A DNA stretch of 64,000 bases, taken from positions 1 to 64,000 of the forward strand of contig QCFY01000004.1 of assembly GCA_003280085.1 (NCBI GenBank), read 5' to 3'. Every line of letters begins with the position of its first letter. Within the stretch, counting starts at the first letter, position 1. The position numbers and the translations under genes were made by a program. This DNA is from Prochlorococcus sp. AG-363-O06 (GTDB lineage: Bacteria > Cyanobacteriota > Cyanobacteriia > PCC-6307 > Cyanobiaceae). This document shows positions 1 through 9,451 of the stretch, piece by piece. The notes beneath the pieces were generated by a model. That model searched no databases. It had not been told where the DNA came from and was given only the letters and a program-made list of their open reading frames with translations.

Positions 1-436
1 GAGCTACTAAAAGGATTGGCATTTTGATAGAACTTGCTGCAGATAGAGGTTCATTTGGTATCAACTCTGCATAGCTTCCTATGCCTATAAACTTAAGATA
101 AGCACTAGCTTTTAATGAATTTCTCTTGCCAGCCAATTCTTTCCATTTTTTGCTTAGACTTTTAATTTCTCTACTGTATAAAGGGTTTCTATTTATTAAT
201 CCATTTCCTGAAGATAACAAGTTAAGGTAGGAATTGGTTTTGTTATAATGCTTTATTGAAGAATTCTTTAGAGATAACCATTGCTTGAATAAGTTTTTAT
301 TTTCAGATGTAGAAAATGATTTTAGTGTTGTGCCTGCGATAACGCCAAGGCCAACTCCAAAGATCATTAATCGCAAAAAAGCTTGTATTGGAGTAAATAT
401 CTTTGATTTTTTTTTCGGAGCTTGATTATTGGCCAA
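1..436 (-). CDS. Serine hydrolase, class A beta-lactamase-like (partial, cut by window edge)
   Basis: This frame is open from a TTG at 434-436 to the left edge, about 145 codons, and was read directly from the reverse strand. The N-terminus is lysine-rich and followed by a hydrophobic stretch (about residues 18-38: LRLMIFGVGLGVIAGTTL), which suggests a membrane anchor or signal peptide. Near the edge the sequence AASSIKMPILLVA contains an SxxK motif followed by a hydrophobic helix, the pattern around the nucleophilic serine of class A beta-lactamases and related penicillin-binding serine hydrolases. The rest of the catalytic domain lies outside the window. It follows the TrmJ-like gene by 28 nt on the same strand, so it is probably the last gene of that operon. 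An in-frame stop lies upstream of the TTG and there is no ATG between them. Antibiotic resistance should not be inferred; a cell-wall-related role is more likely. Confidence 0.68.
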   Translation of the reverse strand, partial: MANNQAPKKKSKIFTPIQAFLRLMIFGVGLGVIAGTTLKSFSTSENKNLFKQWLSLKNSSIKHYNKTNSYLNLLSSGNGLINRNPLYSREIKSLSKKWKELAGKRNSLKASAYLKFIGIGSYAELIPNEPLSAASSIKMPILLVA

Positions 437-464
437 TTTTATGAGCTTTTGTTTGTAGTTTTAG

Positions 465-1217
465 TTAAGAGTTGCGTGAGTCAATTGCCCACCGCATTTG
501 ATGCAAAATACCTCTTAGCATTGAGATCTCCTTGGCTTTGACCTCGCCCCTCTGAAGTAAAGCTTTGATTTTCTGCATTCTTGACTCAGCAGTATGGTCC
601 ATAAGAAATCCAATTTCCAATAAGAGCTGCCTGGAATCTTCAATGTAATCATTTAATTCTTTAGGAGATGCAATTTCTTGACCTTCCTTTATTTTGATTG
701 ATTCAAAACCAACTTTATTGTTTGAACAATATAGTTGGTGTAGCAATATTCCTACCGCATGGGAAAGATTAAGTGATGGATAGGCTGATTCTGTTTCTAT
801 GGTTATTACTTTTTGAGCCATTTGTAGTTCTTGATTAGTAAGACCTCTATCTTCCCGCCCAAAAACTAAGGCAATATTTTCTGATTTGCTTTGTTTAAAG
901 AACCATTCAAGAGCCTTTTCAGGAGAATAAAGGGGTATCGCTAAGTCATGATCTATTCGGCCGCAAGTCGCTATAACGCTTTGACAATCTGAGATTGCAT
1001 CTATAAGGGAATTTGATTTCTTTGCTGCTTCAAGAAAATATTTCCCCTTAAGAGCCATCTGTTTTGCCTGTGGGTCTAAAGGGTCACATTTTGGAGATAT
1101 GAGACGTAATTGGTGGACACCATAGTTTTCGCAAAGTCTTGCAATGCTCCCCAAATTGATTGGCCCGCTGGGTTCAACGAGTATGACTATTACTTTTGGA
1201 AAGTTGTTTTTTTTCAA
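465..1217 (-). CDS. RNA 2'-O-methyltransferase, TrmH/SpoU family (TrmJ-like)
   Basis: This 250-residue protein is a SPOUT-class S-adenosylmethionine-dependent RNA methyltransferase that probably 2'-O-methylates tRNA or rRNA in the cytoplasm. All three SpoU motifs are visible: NLGSIAR at residues 21-27, LVFGREDRGL at about 117-126, and SLNLSHAVG at 148-156 in the knotted cofactor site. The C-terminal extension after about residue 165 resembles the TrmJ (Xm32) subgroup rather than the short TrmL. The substrate cannot be fixed from sequence alone. The start is a TTG that overlaps the stop of the upstream cytochrome gene (TTGA), so the two are probably translationally coupled. Confidence 0.85.
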   Translation of the reverse strand: MKKNNFPKVIVILVEPSGPINLGSIARLCENYGVHQLRLISPKCDPLDPQAKQMALKGKYFLEAAKKSNSLIDAISDCQSVIATCGRIDHDLAIPLYSPEKALEWFFKQSKSENIALVFGREDRGLTNQELQMAQKVITIETESAYPSLNLSHAVGILLHQLYCSNNKVGFESIKIKEGQEIASPKELNDYIEDSRQLLLEIGFLMDHTAESRMQKIKALLQRGEVKAKEISMLRGILHQMRWAIDSRNS

Positions 1218-1627
1218 TTTAGTGAATTTAGATGCTTTAAAAGATCTGCCATTTCCTGAGGCTCTAATTCAAATCTGGGCATAGGTGGTGTGCGCCCTTT
1301 AGTCACCTGATTGATTATCTTGGTTTTACTGAGTCGAGTGCTTACGTCATGAAGGTTTGGTCCAATAAGGCCTTGAGCATTGACACCATGGCACCCTGCG
1401 CAGTTCATTCGAAATAGTTGACTTCCTTTTTCTGTTGATCCTTCTAGCTTCAATGCTGAATCTATATATGGATCAATTCGCCAGATTGTTGAAATGCCAA
1501 AAATAAAAAGAAGGCACACAACACCAGCCAAAACGATGTATAAGCTAGGGAATCCTTTCTTGCTTCCTGACTTGTCTGCAGCGGTTGATGACGGGGCCGT
1601 CACGGAAAGAGGGGGAACATGAAACAA
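1214..1627 (-). CDS. cytM: Cytochrome cM
   Basis: This is a small membrane-anchored c-type cytochrome of 137 residues. One hydrophobic segment (about residues 29-47) is followed by WRIDPYID and then a single heme-binding CAGCH at 76-80; Met116 in the segment TPPMPRFE is the probable sixth ligand. This architecture and the WRIDPY segment match cyanobacterial cytochrome cM, which in Synechocystis has been linked to suppression of photosynthesis in dark or heterotrophic conditions. The first start is a TTG at 1627; a GTG at 1603 is a possible shorter start that keeps the membrane segment. It lies 15 nt after rsmD and overlaps the start of the TrmJ-like gene. Confidence 0.85.
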   Translation of the reverse strand: MFHVPPLSVTAPSSTAADKSGSKKGFPSLYIVLAGVVCLLFIFGISTIWRIDPYIDSALKLEGSTEKGSQLFRMNCAGCHGVNAQGLIGPNLHDVSTRLSKTKIINQVTKGRTPPMPRFELEPQEMADLLKHLNSLN

Positions 1628-1642
1628 TTGTGCTAGATAGTC

Positions 1643-2350
1643 CTAGCTTTTGCGACTAAATGATTGAACCTCTTCTTTGTGGAATCGTTCTTGGGCTGAT
1701 TCCGGTAACACTCTTAGGTCTTTTTGTGGCGGCATGGAATCAGTATCGACGGAGTACTCCTTTGGGGGGCTAATCAAAAGTAATGCACTCTTTCCATAAA
1801 ACCGACTTTTCTCTTCCTTCCATTCCTTTGGGACATTTGGTGTCTTAAGAGGAGAGTATTCGCAAATCACAATTGAATTCTTCTTGATCCATTGACCTTG
1901 CAGAAGATTTTCAAGCACTAGAGGATAAATGTCACAATCATATGGGGGATCTAGATAAATAAGATCAAACCTTTGAGCCTCAAGGTTTGATGAACATTTT
2001 TCTTTATAACTATTCCACCCTTTTTGGAGCCATTTAATTGCATCTCCTTGAATAACTTCTACATATTTTTCGTTTGAAAGCTTGATGGCAGTATTTAATA
2101 GGTTTTCTCTGCAAATAAAAGCTGCTTTTTTATTTCGCTCAACAGCAACTACCCTTTGGCTTCCTCTTTGCAGGGCTTCGCATCCAATTGCACCACTGCC
2201 GCTAAATAGATCTAGCCAATGCGCGCCTATAAGCTTTTTTTGAAGAATATTCATTAGTGCTTCTCTTACTTTTGCAGTGGTTGGTCTTGTGGTGTTCCCA
2301 CTTGGACTCAAAAGTCGACTGCCTCCTGAAACACGTAGTTTTCCACTCAT
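1643..2350 (-). CDS. rsmD: 16S rRNA (guanine966-N2)-methyltransferase RsmD
   Basis: This 235-residue Rossmann-fold methyltransferase modifies G966 of 16S rRNA during small-subunit assembly. The SAM-binding motif [10 protein letters not shown] is at about residues 47-56 and the catalytic LDPPYD, typical of N2-guanine and N6-adenine methylases, at 133-138. The N-terminal [15 protein letters not shown] segment is characteristic of RsmD. The protein carries a C-terminal tail of roughly 35 residues beyond the core that looks poorly conserved. Its start overlaps the stop of hisH, indicating co-transcription. Confidence 0.92.
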   Translation of the reverse strand: MSGKLRVSGGSRLLSPSGNTTRPTTAKVREALMNILQKKLIGAHWLDLFSGSGAIGCEALQRGSQRVVAVERNKKAAFICRENLLNTAIKLSNEKYVEVIQGDAIKWLQKGWNSYKEKCSSNLEAQRFDLIYLDPPYDCDIYPLVLENLLQGQWIKKNSIVICEYSPLKTPNVPKEWKEEKSRFYGKSALLLISPPKEYSVDTDSMPPQKDLRVLPESAQERFHKEEVQSFSRKS

Positions 2351-2991
2351 TGGAAGCTTTTAGCACCATCTTTTAACCATTGAAGCCACCGTAATAGAAG
2401 GTTTTGACCTGCTATAGATGACTTTTCAGGATGAAATTGACATGCTCCTAATCTGCCTTTCCACACCATCGCAGTGACGGAGCTATTGCCAAACTTGGTT
2501 GTTGCTGCAATGACTTCTGGGTTCGAAGGTTTTGCTGCAAACGAATGTACAAAGTACATCCAATTTGTACTGTCATTTACGTCTAATAAAGGGCATTCCT
2601 TTTCTTGCTTGAGCATTGACCAGCCCATATGAGGAATCCTTTCGTTTTGATCAGGTGGTAATCGTTGAACATGTCCATTTAAAAGACCAAGACCTGATTC
2701 CATGCCTTCATCACTTGAATCAAATAGTAATTGGAGTCCAAGGCATATTCCTAAAAGAGGCCTGTCATTTGCTGACCAGTCCTTTAGGAAAGGTATTAGC
2801 CCTGTCATTCTTAAGTTTTTCATTGCTGGATCGAAGGCCCCTACTCCAGGAAGTATGAGGGCCGTGCATTTATCTAAATCATTAGGAGATTTAACTGTTA
2901 GCAGTGGCTTTTTAAGCCTCTGAAAAGCCTGACTAACTGAGTGTAGGTTGCCCATGCCGTAGTCAATTAAGCCTAGGCGTGAATCCAGCAA
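2347..2991 (-). CDS. hisH: Imidazole glycerol phosphate synthase, glutamine amidotransferase subunit
   Basis: HisH hydrolyses glutamine and passes ammonia to HisF in histidine synthesis; the by-product AICAR feeds purine synthesis. The class I amidotransferase triad is intact: Cys83 in LLGICLGLQLLF, with His187 and Glu189 in QFHPEKS. The N-terminus DYGMGNLHSV is typical of the family. The length of 214 residues is normal. The start is TTG at 2991, with a purine-rich stretch AGGACAAAAGAAA just upstream. The next gene, rsmD, overlaps its end. Confidence 0.95.
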   Translation of the reverse strand: MLDSRLGLIDYGMGNLHSVSQAFQRLKKPLLTVKSPNDLDKCTALILPGVGAFDPAMKNLRMTGLIPFLKDWSANDRPLLGICLGLQLLFDSSDEGMESGLGLLNGHVQRLPPDQNERIPHMGWSMLKQEKECPLLDVNDSTNWMYFVHSFAAKPSNPEVIAATTKFGNSSVTAMVWKGRLGACQFHPEKSSIAGQNLLLRWLQWLKDGAKSFQ

Positions 2992-3056
2992 TTTCTTTTG
3001 TCCTAAAATTTTCTACCTGATCAAATTAAACTTTTTTGGAAAAGTTTGCTTAAAGA

Positions 3057-3380
3057 TCAAAGGTATTTTGAGATGGTTCCAGAGAGTGTTGCCTTGGGTA
3101 CGGCACCAACTACTGTGTCAACTTTTTGACCTCCTTTGAAGACCATCAAAGTGGGAATGCTTCTAATCCCGTATTGACTGGCAACATTGGGATTTTCATC
3201 TGTATTTAATTTAAAGACTTTAATTTTGCCTTCAAATTCTTTTGAGATCTCCTCCACTATTGGAGCAACCATTCGGCAGGGACCACACCAAGGTGCCCAG
3301 AAGTCAACCAATACTGGTACATCGCTTTTTAAGACTTCCTGTTCAAAGGAAGCATCTGTGACTGCAGCTGCGCTTGACAT
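3057..3380 (-). CDS. trxA: Thioredoxin
   Basis: This is a canonical m-type thioredoxin with the redox motif WCGPC (Cys32 and Cys35 with the chosen start). It reduces disulfides in light-regulated enzymes using electrons from ferredoxin-thioredoxin or NADPH-thioredoxin reductase. I chose the ATG at 3380 because it gives 107 residues, the family's usual length, and is preceded by GCGAAGGT as a ribosome binding site. An in-frame ATG at 3449 would add 23 non-conserved residues and runs close to the small RNA upstream. The Yfr1 gene lies directly upstream on the same strand, the arrangement known from Prochlorococcus and marine Synechococcus. Confidence 0.95.
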   Translation of the reverse strand: MSSAAAVTDASFEQEVLKSDVPVLVDFWAPWCGPCRMVAPIVEEISKEFEGKIKVFKLNTDENPNVASQYGIRSIPTLMVFKGGQKVDTVVGAVPKATLSGTISKYL

Positions 3381-3480
3381 ACCTTCGCTAAAGACTATCT
3401 CGGGCAAATGTAGCAACTGTTTTCTAAATAAAGGCTTTAATGACATCACATGTGAACTGCGAAGATCAAAAATGCCAAAT

Positions 3481-3504
3481 AAAAAAGCCCGAATGCATCG
3501 GGCT
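3481..3504 (-). terminator. Rho-independent terminator of Yfr1
   Basis: On the minus strand AGCCCGA, loop TGCAT, TCGGGCT forms a perfect 7-bp stem followed by TTTTTT at 3486-3481. It doubles as the 3' stem-loop of Yfr1. Confidence 0.92.
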
Positions 3505-3540
3505 GGTTGGTGTGAGGAGTGTGTGGGCCGAGGCCCTCAC
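3481..3540 (-). ncRNA. yfr1: Yfr1 small regulatory RNA
   Basis: On the minus strand this 60-nt interval contains, in order: a 5' hairpin (GTGAGGGC, loop CTCG, GCCCACAC); the unpaired motif ACTCCTCACAC at 3520-3510; a short spacer; and a 7-bp GC-rich hairpin followed by six Ts. The 11-nt motif is the invariant single-stranded core of cyanobacterial Yfr1, which base-pairs near the start sites of target mRNAs such as porin-like genes. The location between trxA and guaB is also the published one for this group. A candidate -10 box TAGTAT at 3552-3547 places the transcription start at about 3540. I see no convincing -35 box. Confidence 0.93.
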
Positions 3541-3600
3541 GTATTGATACTAACGCTTGTTCTGAATGTATACATTGGTTTTTTGTCATAGAAATTCCTT

Positions 3601-4764
3601 TTATTTGCCCATTCCCAGCTGCTGTGCTTTTTGATAAACTTTTCCTTCTGTTAGAAGAGACGGGGCTACTACAACTTCTACTTCTTGCATCTCTTTGATT
3701 GTTTGTGCCCCTAAGGTCCCCATTGAGGTTTTTAAGGCACCAAGAAGATTGTGAGTACCATCATCTAATAGCGCAGGGCCTTGGAGGATTCGCTTAATGC
3801 TGCCAGTTGAGCCTACTTTGATTCGGGTACCCCTTGGAAGGACTGGACTTGGAGTGGCCATTCCCCAATGAAACCCTCTTCCGGGGGCTTCTTCCGCTCT
3901 CGCAATAGGAGAACCAATCATCACCGCATCTGCTCCACAAGCAATACATTTACAAATATCTCCACCTGTCACTATTCCACCATCAGCAATTATCGGAACA
4001 TAATTCCCGGTTTCTTTCTCAAAGTCGTTTCTGGCAGCTGCACAGTCCGCCACAGCCGAAGCTTGTGGAATTCCAACTCCTAATACTCCTCTAGATGTAC
4101 AAGCCGCTCCTGGGCCGATTCCAACCATGACTCCCGCTGCTCCGGCTTTCATTAATTGGAGAGCTACTTCGTAAGTCACGCAATTTCCAATAATTACTGG
4201 TATCCCAATCTCTTTGCAGAGCTGTTTTAGATCAAGTTTCTTACGCCCTTTTGGTCCAATGTGCTCGGTCGAAACAACTGTGGCCTGCACAAAAAACATG
4301 TCAGCACCTGCACTTTTAATCGTTTCTCCAAAACGTATTGCTGCAGCAGGTGTTGCGCTAACAGCGGCTATTCCACCTCTAGATTTTATTTCTTGTATTC
4401 GTTGGGTAATCAGAATTTCTTTGATTGGTTCGCTGTAAACCTTTTGCATTAAAGGTACGAAGTTTTCTTTATCTACTGAGGTGATTTGATCAAAAACGGA
4501 TGAAGTGTCTTCATATCTTGTTTGAACCCCTTCGAGATTGAGAACTCCTAAAGCTCCCAGCTTGGATAGCTCTATGGCCATATTTACATCCACAACACCA
4601 TCCATTGCGCTTGCAATGATTGGGATTTCACGTTTGACTCCCCCAACATGCCAGGTGGTGTCAGCGATCTCCGGGTCGACGGTTCTGCCCCCAGGAACGA
4701 GTGCAATTTCATCAATTCCATAGGCTCGGCGTACAACCTTGGAGTGACCTAGCTGAAGATCCAC
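3601..4764 (-). CDS. guaB: GuaB3-type IMP dehydrogenase
   Basis: This is a TIM-barrel IMP dehydrogenase/GMP reductase family protein of the GuaB3 subgroup; it should oxidise IMP to XMP in guanine nucleotide synthesis. The substrate segment GVMVGIGPGAACTSRG carries the cysteine loop, and ADGGIVTGGDICKCIACGAD forms the phosphate-binding region. There is no CBS-domain insertion, which separates it from standard GuaB. The first in-frame start is TTG at 4797, but the GTG at 4764 begins directly at DLQLGHSK, where GuaB3 homologues normally start, and gives 387 residues. Yfr1 and trxA follow on the same strand. Confidence 0.88.
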   Translation of the reverse strand: MDLQLGHSKVVRRAYGIDEIALVPGGRTVDPEIADTTWHVGGVKREIPIIASAMDGVVDVNMAIELSKLGALGVLNLEGVQTRYEDTSSVFDQITSVDKENFVPLMQKVYSEPIKEILITQRIQEIKSRGGIAAVSATPAAAIRFGETIKSAGADMFFVQATVVSTEHIGPKGRKKLDLKQLCKEIGIPVIIGNCVTYEVALQLMKAGAAGVMVGIGPGAACTSRGVLGVGIPQASAVADCAAARNDFEKETGNYVPIIADGGIVTGGDICKCIACGADAVMIGSPIARAEEAPGRGFHWGMATPSPVLPRGTRIKVGSTGSIKRILQGPALLDDGTHNLLGALKTSMGTLGAQTIKEMQEVEVVVAPSLLTEGKVYQKAQQLGMGK

Positions 4765-4845
4765 ATCTGATGCAACACAGTCTCGCCAAGTTACCAAGTA
4801 CTGGGCCTTAATCTCTCTTTGTGGTGAATAGAGAATGAAAAACCC

Positions 4846-5418
4846 TTAATTTTCAGTGTTTTTAAATCTAAGCAGGAACTTTTTAAATGCAGCAAAAAGT
4901 TCTTCTCGTGTTTTAGCTCGAGCAAGCTTGCTTAAGAAGAATGTTGCCAGCCAAAATGTTCCTGCCAGCTGAAACATGCGAGGAGCTAATGGAATTAGTT
5001 CTATTGCCCCTAGGAGTCTTCCATAAACCTGAATCCAAATTGCAAGAACTCCAATAGTTAAAAGTGGAAGAATTATTTGGAAAGGCTTAATTGAGGTTTC
5101 AGAGCTAGATGCCTTATCCCACCACTGTTTAACCTTGCTTTGGAGCAGCTGCCATTCGCCACCCTGCTCAGCGTCGATATTGGGATTTAATAGGGCTTCT
5201 TGCTCGCGAATAGTTGCCTTTTCAGTTGTGATAACTTCCTGATTATTTGAAATGTCAGGAGCTGAAGACTTAAATGGCTTTTCGCTTTTGATTTCCGTTG
5301 GATCTGAAGAAACTTTTAGGTTTGGCAAATTAGTTGTAAAAGAAGTTTTCTTGGGTGTTTTTTTTCCTTCTAAATTGTCTTGACTCCCTTCTGGCTTCAA
5401 TCCTTCTGAGGAACCCAT
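4846..5418 (-). CDS. CAAD/CURT1-domain thylakoid membrane protein
   Basis: This 190-residue protein has a long, polar, Lys/Ser-rich, probably disordered N-terminus (1-90), then an amphipathic WWDKA segment. Two hydrophobic helices follow (about 107-128 and 143-163, around LIPLAPRMFQLAGTFWLATFF), and a basic amphipathic tail ends the protein. This two-helix layout with a short loop rich in Ile/Pro/Leu matches the CAAD domain. That domain is found appended to some cyanobacterial aminoacyl-tRNA synthetases and as the thylakoid-curvature protein CURT1. A role in thylakoid membrane shaping is inference. It is transcribed away from gyrA. Confidence 0.72.
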   Translation of the reverse strand: MGSSEGLKPEGSQDNLEGKKTPKKTSFTTNLPNLKVSSDPTEIKSEKPFKSSAPDISNNQEVITTEKATIREQEALLNPNIDAEQGGEWQLLQSKVKQWWDKASSSETSIKPFQIILPLLTIGVLAIWIQVYGRLLGAIELIPLAPRMFQLAGTFWLATFFLSKLARAKTREELFAAFKKFLLRFKNTEN

Positions 5419-5570
5419 TTTTTACTTAAGACTTGATTTTAATTTTAAATATGTCTTTTGAGGTTGACTACTTAGTTGTATTAAGAGCTAATACTTGAAT
5501 CTTTTCCCTTCTAAAACTGAACAACTACCCGTTTGCCGAGATAACCTGATGGCTGGTAACCAGCTCTTAT

Positions 5571-8216
5571 ATGGCTGATCCAGTGGGGCCTGGCAATGGA
5601 GGTCCCGGAGAGTCCGACGATCGGATCATCCAGACAGATTTGAGAAACGAAATGTCGCGCTCCTATTTGGAGTATGCGATGAGTGTCATTGTTGGGCGTG
5701 CCTTGCCAGATGCAAGGGATGGTCTAAAGCCAGTTCATCGTCGAATCCTTTATGCGATGTATGAACTTGGATTGACTAGTGATAGGCCTTACAGGAAATG
5801 TGCACGTGTAGTTGGTGAAGTTCTTGGCAAATACCACCCTCATGGAGATACAGCTGTTTATGACGCGTTGGTGAGGATGGCTCAAAACTTTTCCATGCGA
5901 ATGCCATTGATTGATGGACATGGAAATTTTGGCTCTGTAGATAATGATCCCCCTGCTGCAATGAGATATACAGAATCTCGTTTACAGGCGCTTACTTCTG
6001 ACAGTCTTCTTGAAGATATAGAGGCTGAGACTGTTGACTTCTCAGATAATTTCGATGGATCTCAGCAAGAACCAACTGTTTTGCCTGCACGAATTCCACA
6101 GTTGTTGCTAAATGGCTCTTCTGGAATAGCAGTAGGAATGGCAACAAATATTCCTCCGCACAATCTAGGGGAGTTAATAGATGGACTTCAGGCACTTATT
6201 TGTAACCCTGATTTAAGTGATAAAGAATTGAATCAGATAATTAGTGGGCCTGATTTCCCAACAGGTGGTCAAATTTTAGGTAGAAGTGGGATACGCGAAA
6301 CTTACCTTTCTGGAAAAGGTTCTGTGACTATGCGAGGAGTCGCAAATATTGAGACACTTGAATCGCCTGGTAGGCCTGATAGGGATGCAATCATCATCAC
6401 TCAGCTTCCTTATCAAACAAATAAAGCTGCATTAATAGAACGAATTGCAGATATGGTAAATGATAAAAAGTTAGAGGGCATTTCTGATATTCGTGATGAA
6501 AGTGATCGCGATGGTATGAGAATAGTGGTTGAATTACGTAGAGATGCATATCCACAAGTTGTTTTAAATAATCTCTTTAAGTTAACTCCTCTCCAAACAA
6601 ATTTTAGTGCAAATATGCTTGCACTTGTTAATGGAGAGCCTGTCTTATTGACTCTTCGTAGAATGCTTCAGGTTTTTCTTGACTTTAGGATTGAAACTAT
6701 TGAAAGAAGAACACGTTATTTACTACGTAAAGCAGAAGAGAGAAATCATATCTTATTAGGCTTGTTGGTTGCTTTAGATCAATTAGATCCAATAATTGCT
6801 CTTATTAGAGCTGCTTCAGATACAGCAACTGCAAAAATGCAATTACAGGAGCACCATGGCCTTACGGAAATCCAAGCTGATGCCATTCTTCAAATGCAGC
6901 TTAGAAGGCTAACTGCATTAGAAGCAGATAAAATAAGACTAGAACATGAAGATCTTGTTAATAAGATTGAAGACCTTAAAGATATTTTGAACCGAAGAGA
7001 GCGCGTTTTAGACCTTATAAAAGATGAATTGTTAAAGCTTAGAGAAAAGTATTACACACCTAGATGTACAGAAATACTTGATCTTGGTGGTGGTCTTGAA
7101 GATATAGATTTGATTGCGAATGAGAGATCCGTAGTCTTGTTAACTGAAACAGGCTATTTAAAAAGGATGCCTGTTAGTGAGTTTGAAGCCACAAGTAGAG
7201 GAACTCGAGGGAAGGCAGGTACTAGAAGTCAGGGAGAAGAAGAAGTTAAGTTGTTTATTAGTTGCAATGATCATGACACTCTTCTTTTGTTTAGTGATCG
7301 TGGAGTTGCTTATGCATTACCCGCTTACAGAGTTCCTCAATGTAGTAGATCTGCTAAAGGAACTCCTGTAGTTCAATTGCTTCCCATCCCTCGTGAAGAA
7401 GCTATTACTTCCCTTCTTTCAGTCAGTTCTTTTGATGATGAAACTCACCTTTTAATGCTTACTCAAGGAGGTTTTATTAAAAGAACACCCCTTTCAGCAT
7501 TTGAGAGAATTCGTTCTAACGGGTTAATTGCGATTGGATTAGCAGAAGGAGATGCACTTACATGGGTCAGATTGGCTGTTAATGGAGATAGTGTTTTGAT
7601 TGGCTCTAAAGCTGGTATGACAATTCACTTTCGATTAAATGATGATGAATTAAGGCCTTTAGGTAGGACGGCTAGAGGCGTTCGCTCTATGAATTTACGT
7701 TCTGGAGATTCACTAGTGAGTATGGATGTTTTACCCATTGAACTTGCTGACCAGGTAGATCAAAGCTCTACTATTGATTCTGATGAGGGTTCAGAGATTA
7801 ATAATTCTGCTGAAGGACCATGGGTTCTTGTTGCTTCTGCTACAGGACTAGGCAAAAGAGTGCCAGTCACGCAATTTCGTTTGCAAAAGCGTGCAGGCAT
7901 GGGTTTGCGTGCGATCAAATTTAGGCGAGAAGGTGATGAATTAGTTGGTTTAAAAGTTTTAGGGCAAGGTGAAGAACTTTTATTAGTTAGTGAGAAAGGT
8001 GTAATAGTCAGGACAAGTGCTGATCAAATACCTCAACAATCTCGAGCTGCTACTGGGGTTAGGCTTCAACGTTTAGATTCTGGTGATCGTCTTTCGGAGG
8101 TGGTTTTGGTGCCGCCTGAGCCTGAGTCGCAGGAAGACAATCATTTGGGAGTTGAAGATATACCCGAGAAAAATGCTACGAATAACCCTGGACAAGCTAA
8201 ATCTTCAATTAGTTGA
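5571..8216 (+). CDS. gyrA: DNA gyrase subunit A
   Basis: GyrA is the DNA breakage-reunion subunit of gyrase, which introduces negative supercoils with GyrB. The catalytic tyrosine is Tyr133 in AAMRYTE. The quinolone-determining region reads [17 protein letters not shown], with threonine where E. coli has Ser83 and aspartate at the Asp87 position. The N-terminal winged-helix/tower domain spans to about residue 500. The C-terminal six-bladed pinwheel follows; its first blade has SRGTRGKAG where E. coli has the GyrA box QRRGGKG. An acidic insertion (about residues 725-745, [13 protein letters not shown]) sits between later blades. At 881 residues with a full pinwheel it is GyrA rather than ParC. 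Its stop overlaps the lycopene cyclase start. Confidence 0.93.
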   Translation: MADPVGPGNGGPGESDDRIIQTDLRNEMSRSYLEYAMSVIVGRALPDARDGLKPVHRRILYAMYELGLTSDRPYRKCARVVGEVLGKYHPHGDTAVYDALVRMAQNFSMRMPLIDGHGNFGSVDNDPPAAMRYTESRLQALTSDSLLEDIEAETVDFSDNFDGSQQEPTVLPARIPQLLLNGSSGIAVGMATNIPPHNLGELIDGLQALICNPDLSDKELNQIISGPDFPTGGQILGRSGIRETYLSGKGSVTMRGVANIETLESPGRPDRDAIIITQLPYQTNKAALIERIADMVNDKKLEGISDIRDESDRDGMRIVVELRRDAYPQVVLNNLFKLTPLQTNFSANMLALVNGEPVLLTLRRMLQVFLDFRIETIERRTRYLLRKAEERNHILLGLLVALDQLDPIIALIRAASDTATAKMQLQEHHGLTEIQADAILQMQLRRLTALEADKIRLEHEDLVNKIEDLKDILNRRERVLDLIKDELLKLREKYYTPRCTEILDLGGGLEDIDLIANERSVVLLTETGYLKRMPVSEFEATSRGTRGKAGTRSQGEEEVKLFISCNDHDTLLLFSDRGVAYALPAYRVPQCSRSAKGTPVVQLLPIPREEAITSLLSVSSFDDETHLLMLTQGGFIKRTPLSAFERIRSNGLIAIGLAEGDALTWVRLAVNGDSVLIGSKAGMTIHFRLNDDELRPLGRTARGVRSMNLRSGDSLVSMDVLPIELADQVDQSSTIDSDEGSEINNSAEGPWVLVASATGLGKRVPVTQFRLQKRAGMGLRAIKFRREGDELVGLKVLGQGEELLLVSEKGVIVRTSADQIPQQSRAATGVRLQRLDSGDRLSEVVLVPPEPESQEDNHLGVEDIPEKNATNNPGQAKSSIS

Positions 8217-9451
8217 AATTGAATAATTGTGCTGATGTTTTAGTTATGGGAGCAGGCCCAGCTGCTCTTTGCATAGTTGCAGAATTAGTTGAACAGAATC
8301 TTGCAGTTACGGCAATAGCTTCTCAGGCACCAGACCAGCCTTGGCCCAATACCTATGGTATTTGGGCAGAGGAATTGGAATCACTGGGTTTAGCTTCTCT
8401 ATTGGGGCATCGTTGGACTAATACCGTTAGCTATTTTGGAAATGGTTTAGGAGATGATGATTCTGCGCTAGTAAACCATCATTTTGATTATGGCCTTTTC
8501 GATCAAGATGCTTTGCAAAAAGCTTTTCTTGAGAGATGCAGTGAGGTGACTTGGCGAATTGAAACTGCAGAGGAAGTTCGTGTTTTAGGTGCGACTACTG
8601 AAGTTTTCTGCAAATCAGGAAGTGTTTATCGGGCAAGAGTTGTTATAGATGCCAGTGGTCATAGGAGTCGCTTTATTCAGCGTCCATATCTCGGGCCTGT
8701 GGCAGAGCAAGCTGCATATGGGGTGGTTGGCCGTTTTAGTGCTCCTCCTGTTGAGGATGCTCAATTCGTTTTAATGGATTTTCGGCCAGATCACTTGACC
8801 AAGGAGGAAATTACTGAACCTCCTTCCTTTTTGTATGCAATGGATTTTGGAGAAGGAGTATTTTTTGTAGAGGAAACTTCGCTTGCATGTGCTCCGCCCC
8901 TTTCTTTTAGTACTTTAAAAAAAAGATTGCATGCTCGATTAGCACATAGAGGTGTTGAAATTAAAGAAGTTATTCATGAAGAGCATTGTTTGTTCCCAAT
9001 GAATTTACCTTTGCCAGATCGTACTCAACCTGTTTTGGCATTTGGTGGAGCAGCAAGTATGGTCCATCCCGCATCTGGATATATGGTTGGTGCTCTTTTA
9101 AGAAGGGCGCCAACTCTGGCAAGTCAGTTGGCTGTTGCATTGTCTAAGGAACCAGCCCTTGACTCTGCATCTTTAGCCCGGGAAGGCTGGAAGTCTTTGT
9201 GGACTCGAGAATTAATTCAACGTCATCGTTTGTATCAGTTTGGTTTGCGTAGACTTATGAGTTTCGATGAGGCAAGGTTAAGGCATTTCTTTGCCACATT
9301 TTTCCGATTACCTAGAGAAGATTGGTCGGGATTTTTGGCTAATACTCTTCCTTTGCCTCGTCTTTTGATGGTTATGCTTAAGCTTTTCTCAATATCACCT
9401 TGGCAGGTTCGGTTTGGGATGATTTTTGGTGTAAAGCAAATTAAGAGTTAA
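8213..9451 (+). CDS. crtL: Lycopene cyclase, CrtL family
   Basis: This 412-residue flavoprotein cyclises the ends of lycopene to make carotene rings, on the path to the divinyl-chlorophyll-associated alpha-carotene and zeaxanthin. The FAD-binding [11 protein letters not shown] is near the N-terminus. The CrtL signature [12 protein letters not shown] lies around residues 43-54, and [16 protein letters not shown] is in the C-terminal half. Prochlorococcus has two paralogues, one beta and one mixed epsilon/beta; I favour the beta enzyme from its length and a remembered neighbourhood near leuA, but cannot prove it. The start is TTG at 8213, overlapping the gyrA stop by 4 nt. The 3' end overlaps the convergent GH57 gene by 4 nt. 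Confidence 0.87.
   Translation: MKLNNCADVLVMGAGPAALCIVAELVEQNLAVTAIASQAPDQPWPNTYGIWAEELESLGLASLLGHRWTNTVSYFGNGLGDDDSALVNHHFDYGLFDQDALQKAFLERCSEVTWRIETAEEVRVLGATTEVFCKSGSVYRARVVIDASGHRSRFIQRPYLGPVAEQAAYGVVGRFSAPPVEDAQFVLMDFRPDHLTKEEITEPPSFLYAMDFGEGVFFVEETSLACAPPLSFSTLKKRLHARLAHRGVEIKEVIHEEHCLFPMNLPLPDRTQPVLAFGGAASMVHPASGYMVGALLRRAPTLASQLAVALSKEPALDSASLAREGWKSLWTRELIQRHRLYQFGLRRLMSFDEARLRHFFATFFRLPREDWSGFLANTLPLPRLLMVMLKLFSISPWQVRFGMIFGVKQIKS

Noticed and set aside
3187-3591. A 134-residue plus-strand frame crossing trxA and Yfr1
   Set aside because: It is antisense to the thioredoxin active site and to a known small RNA, so it is not a gene.
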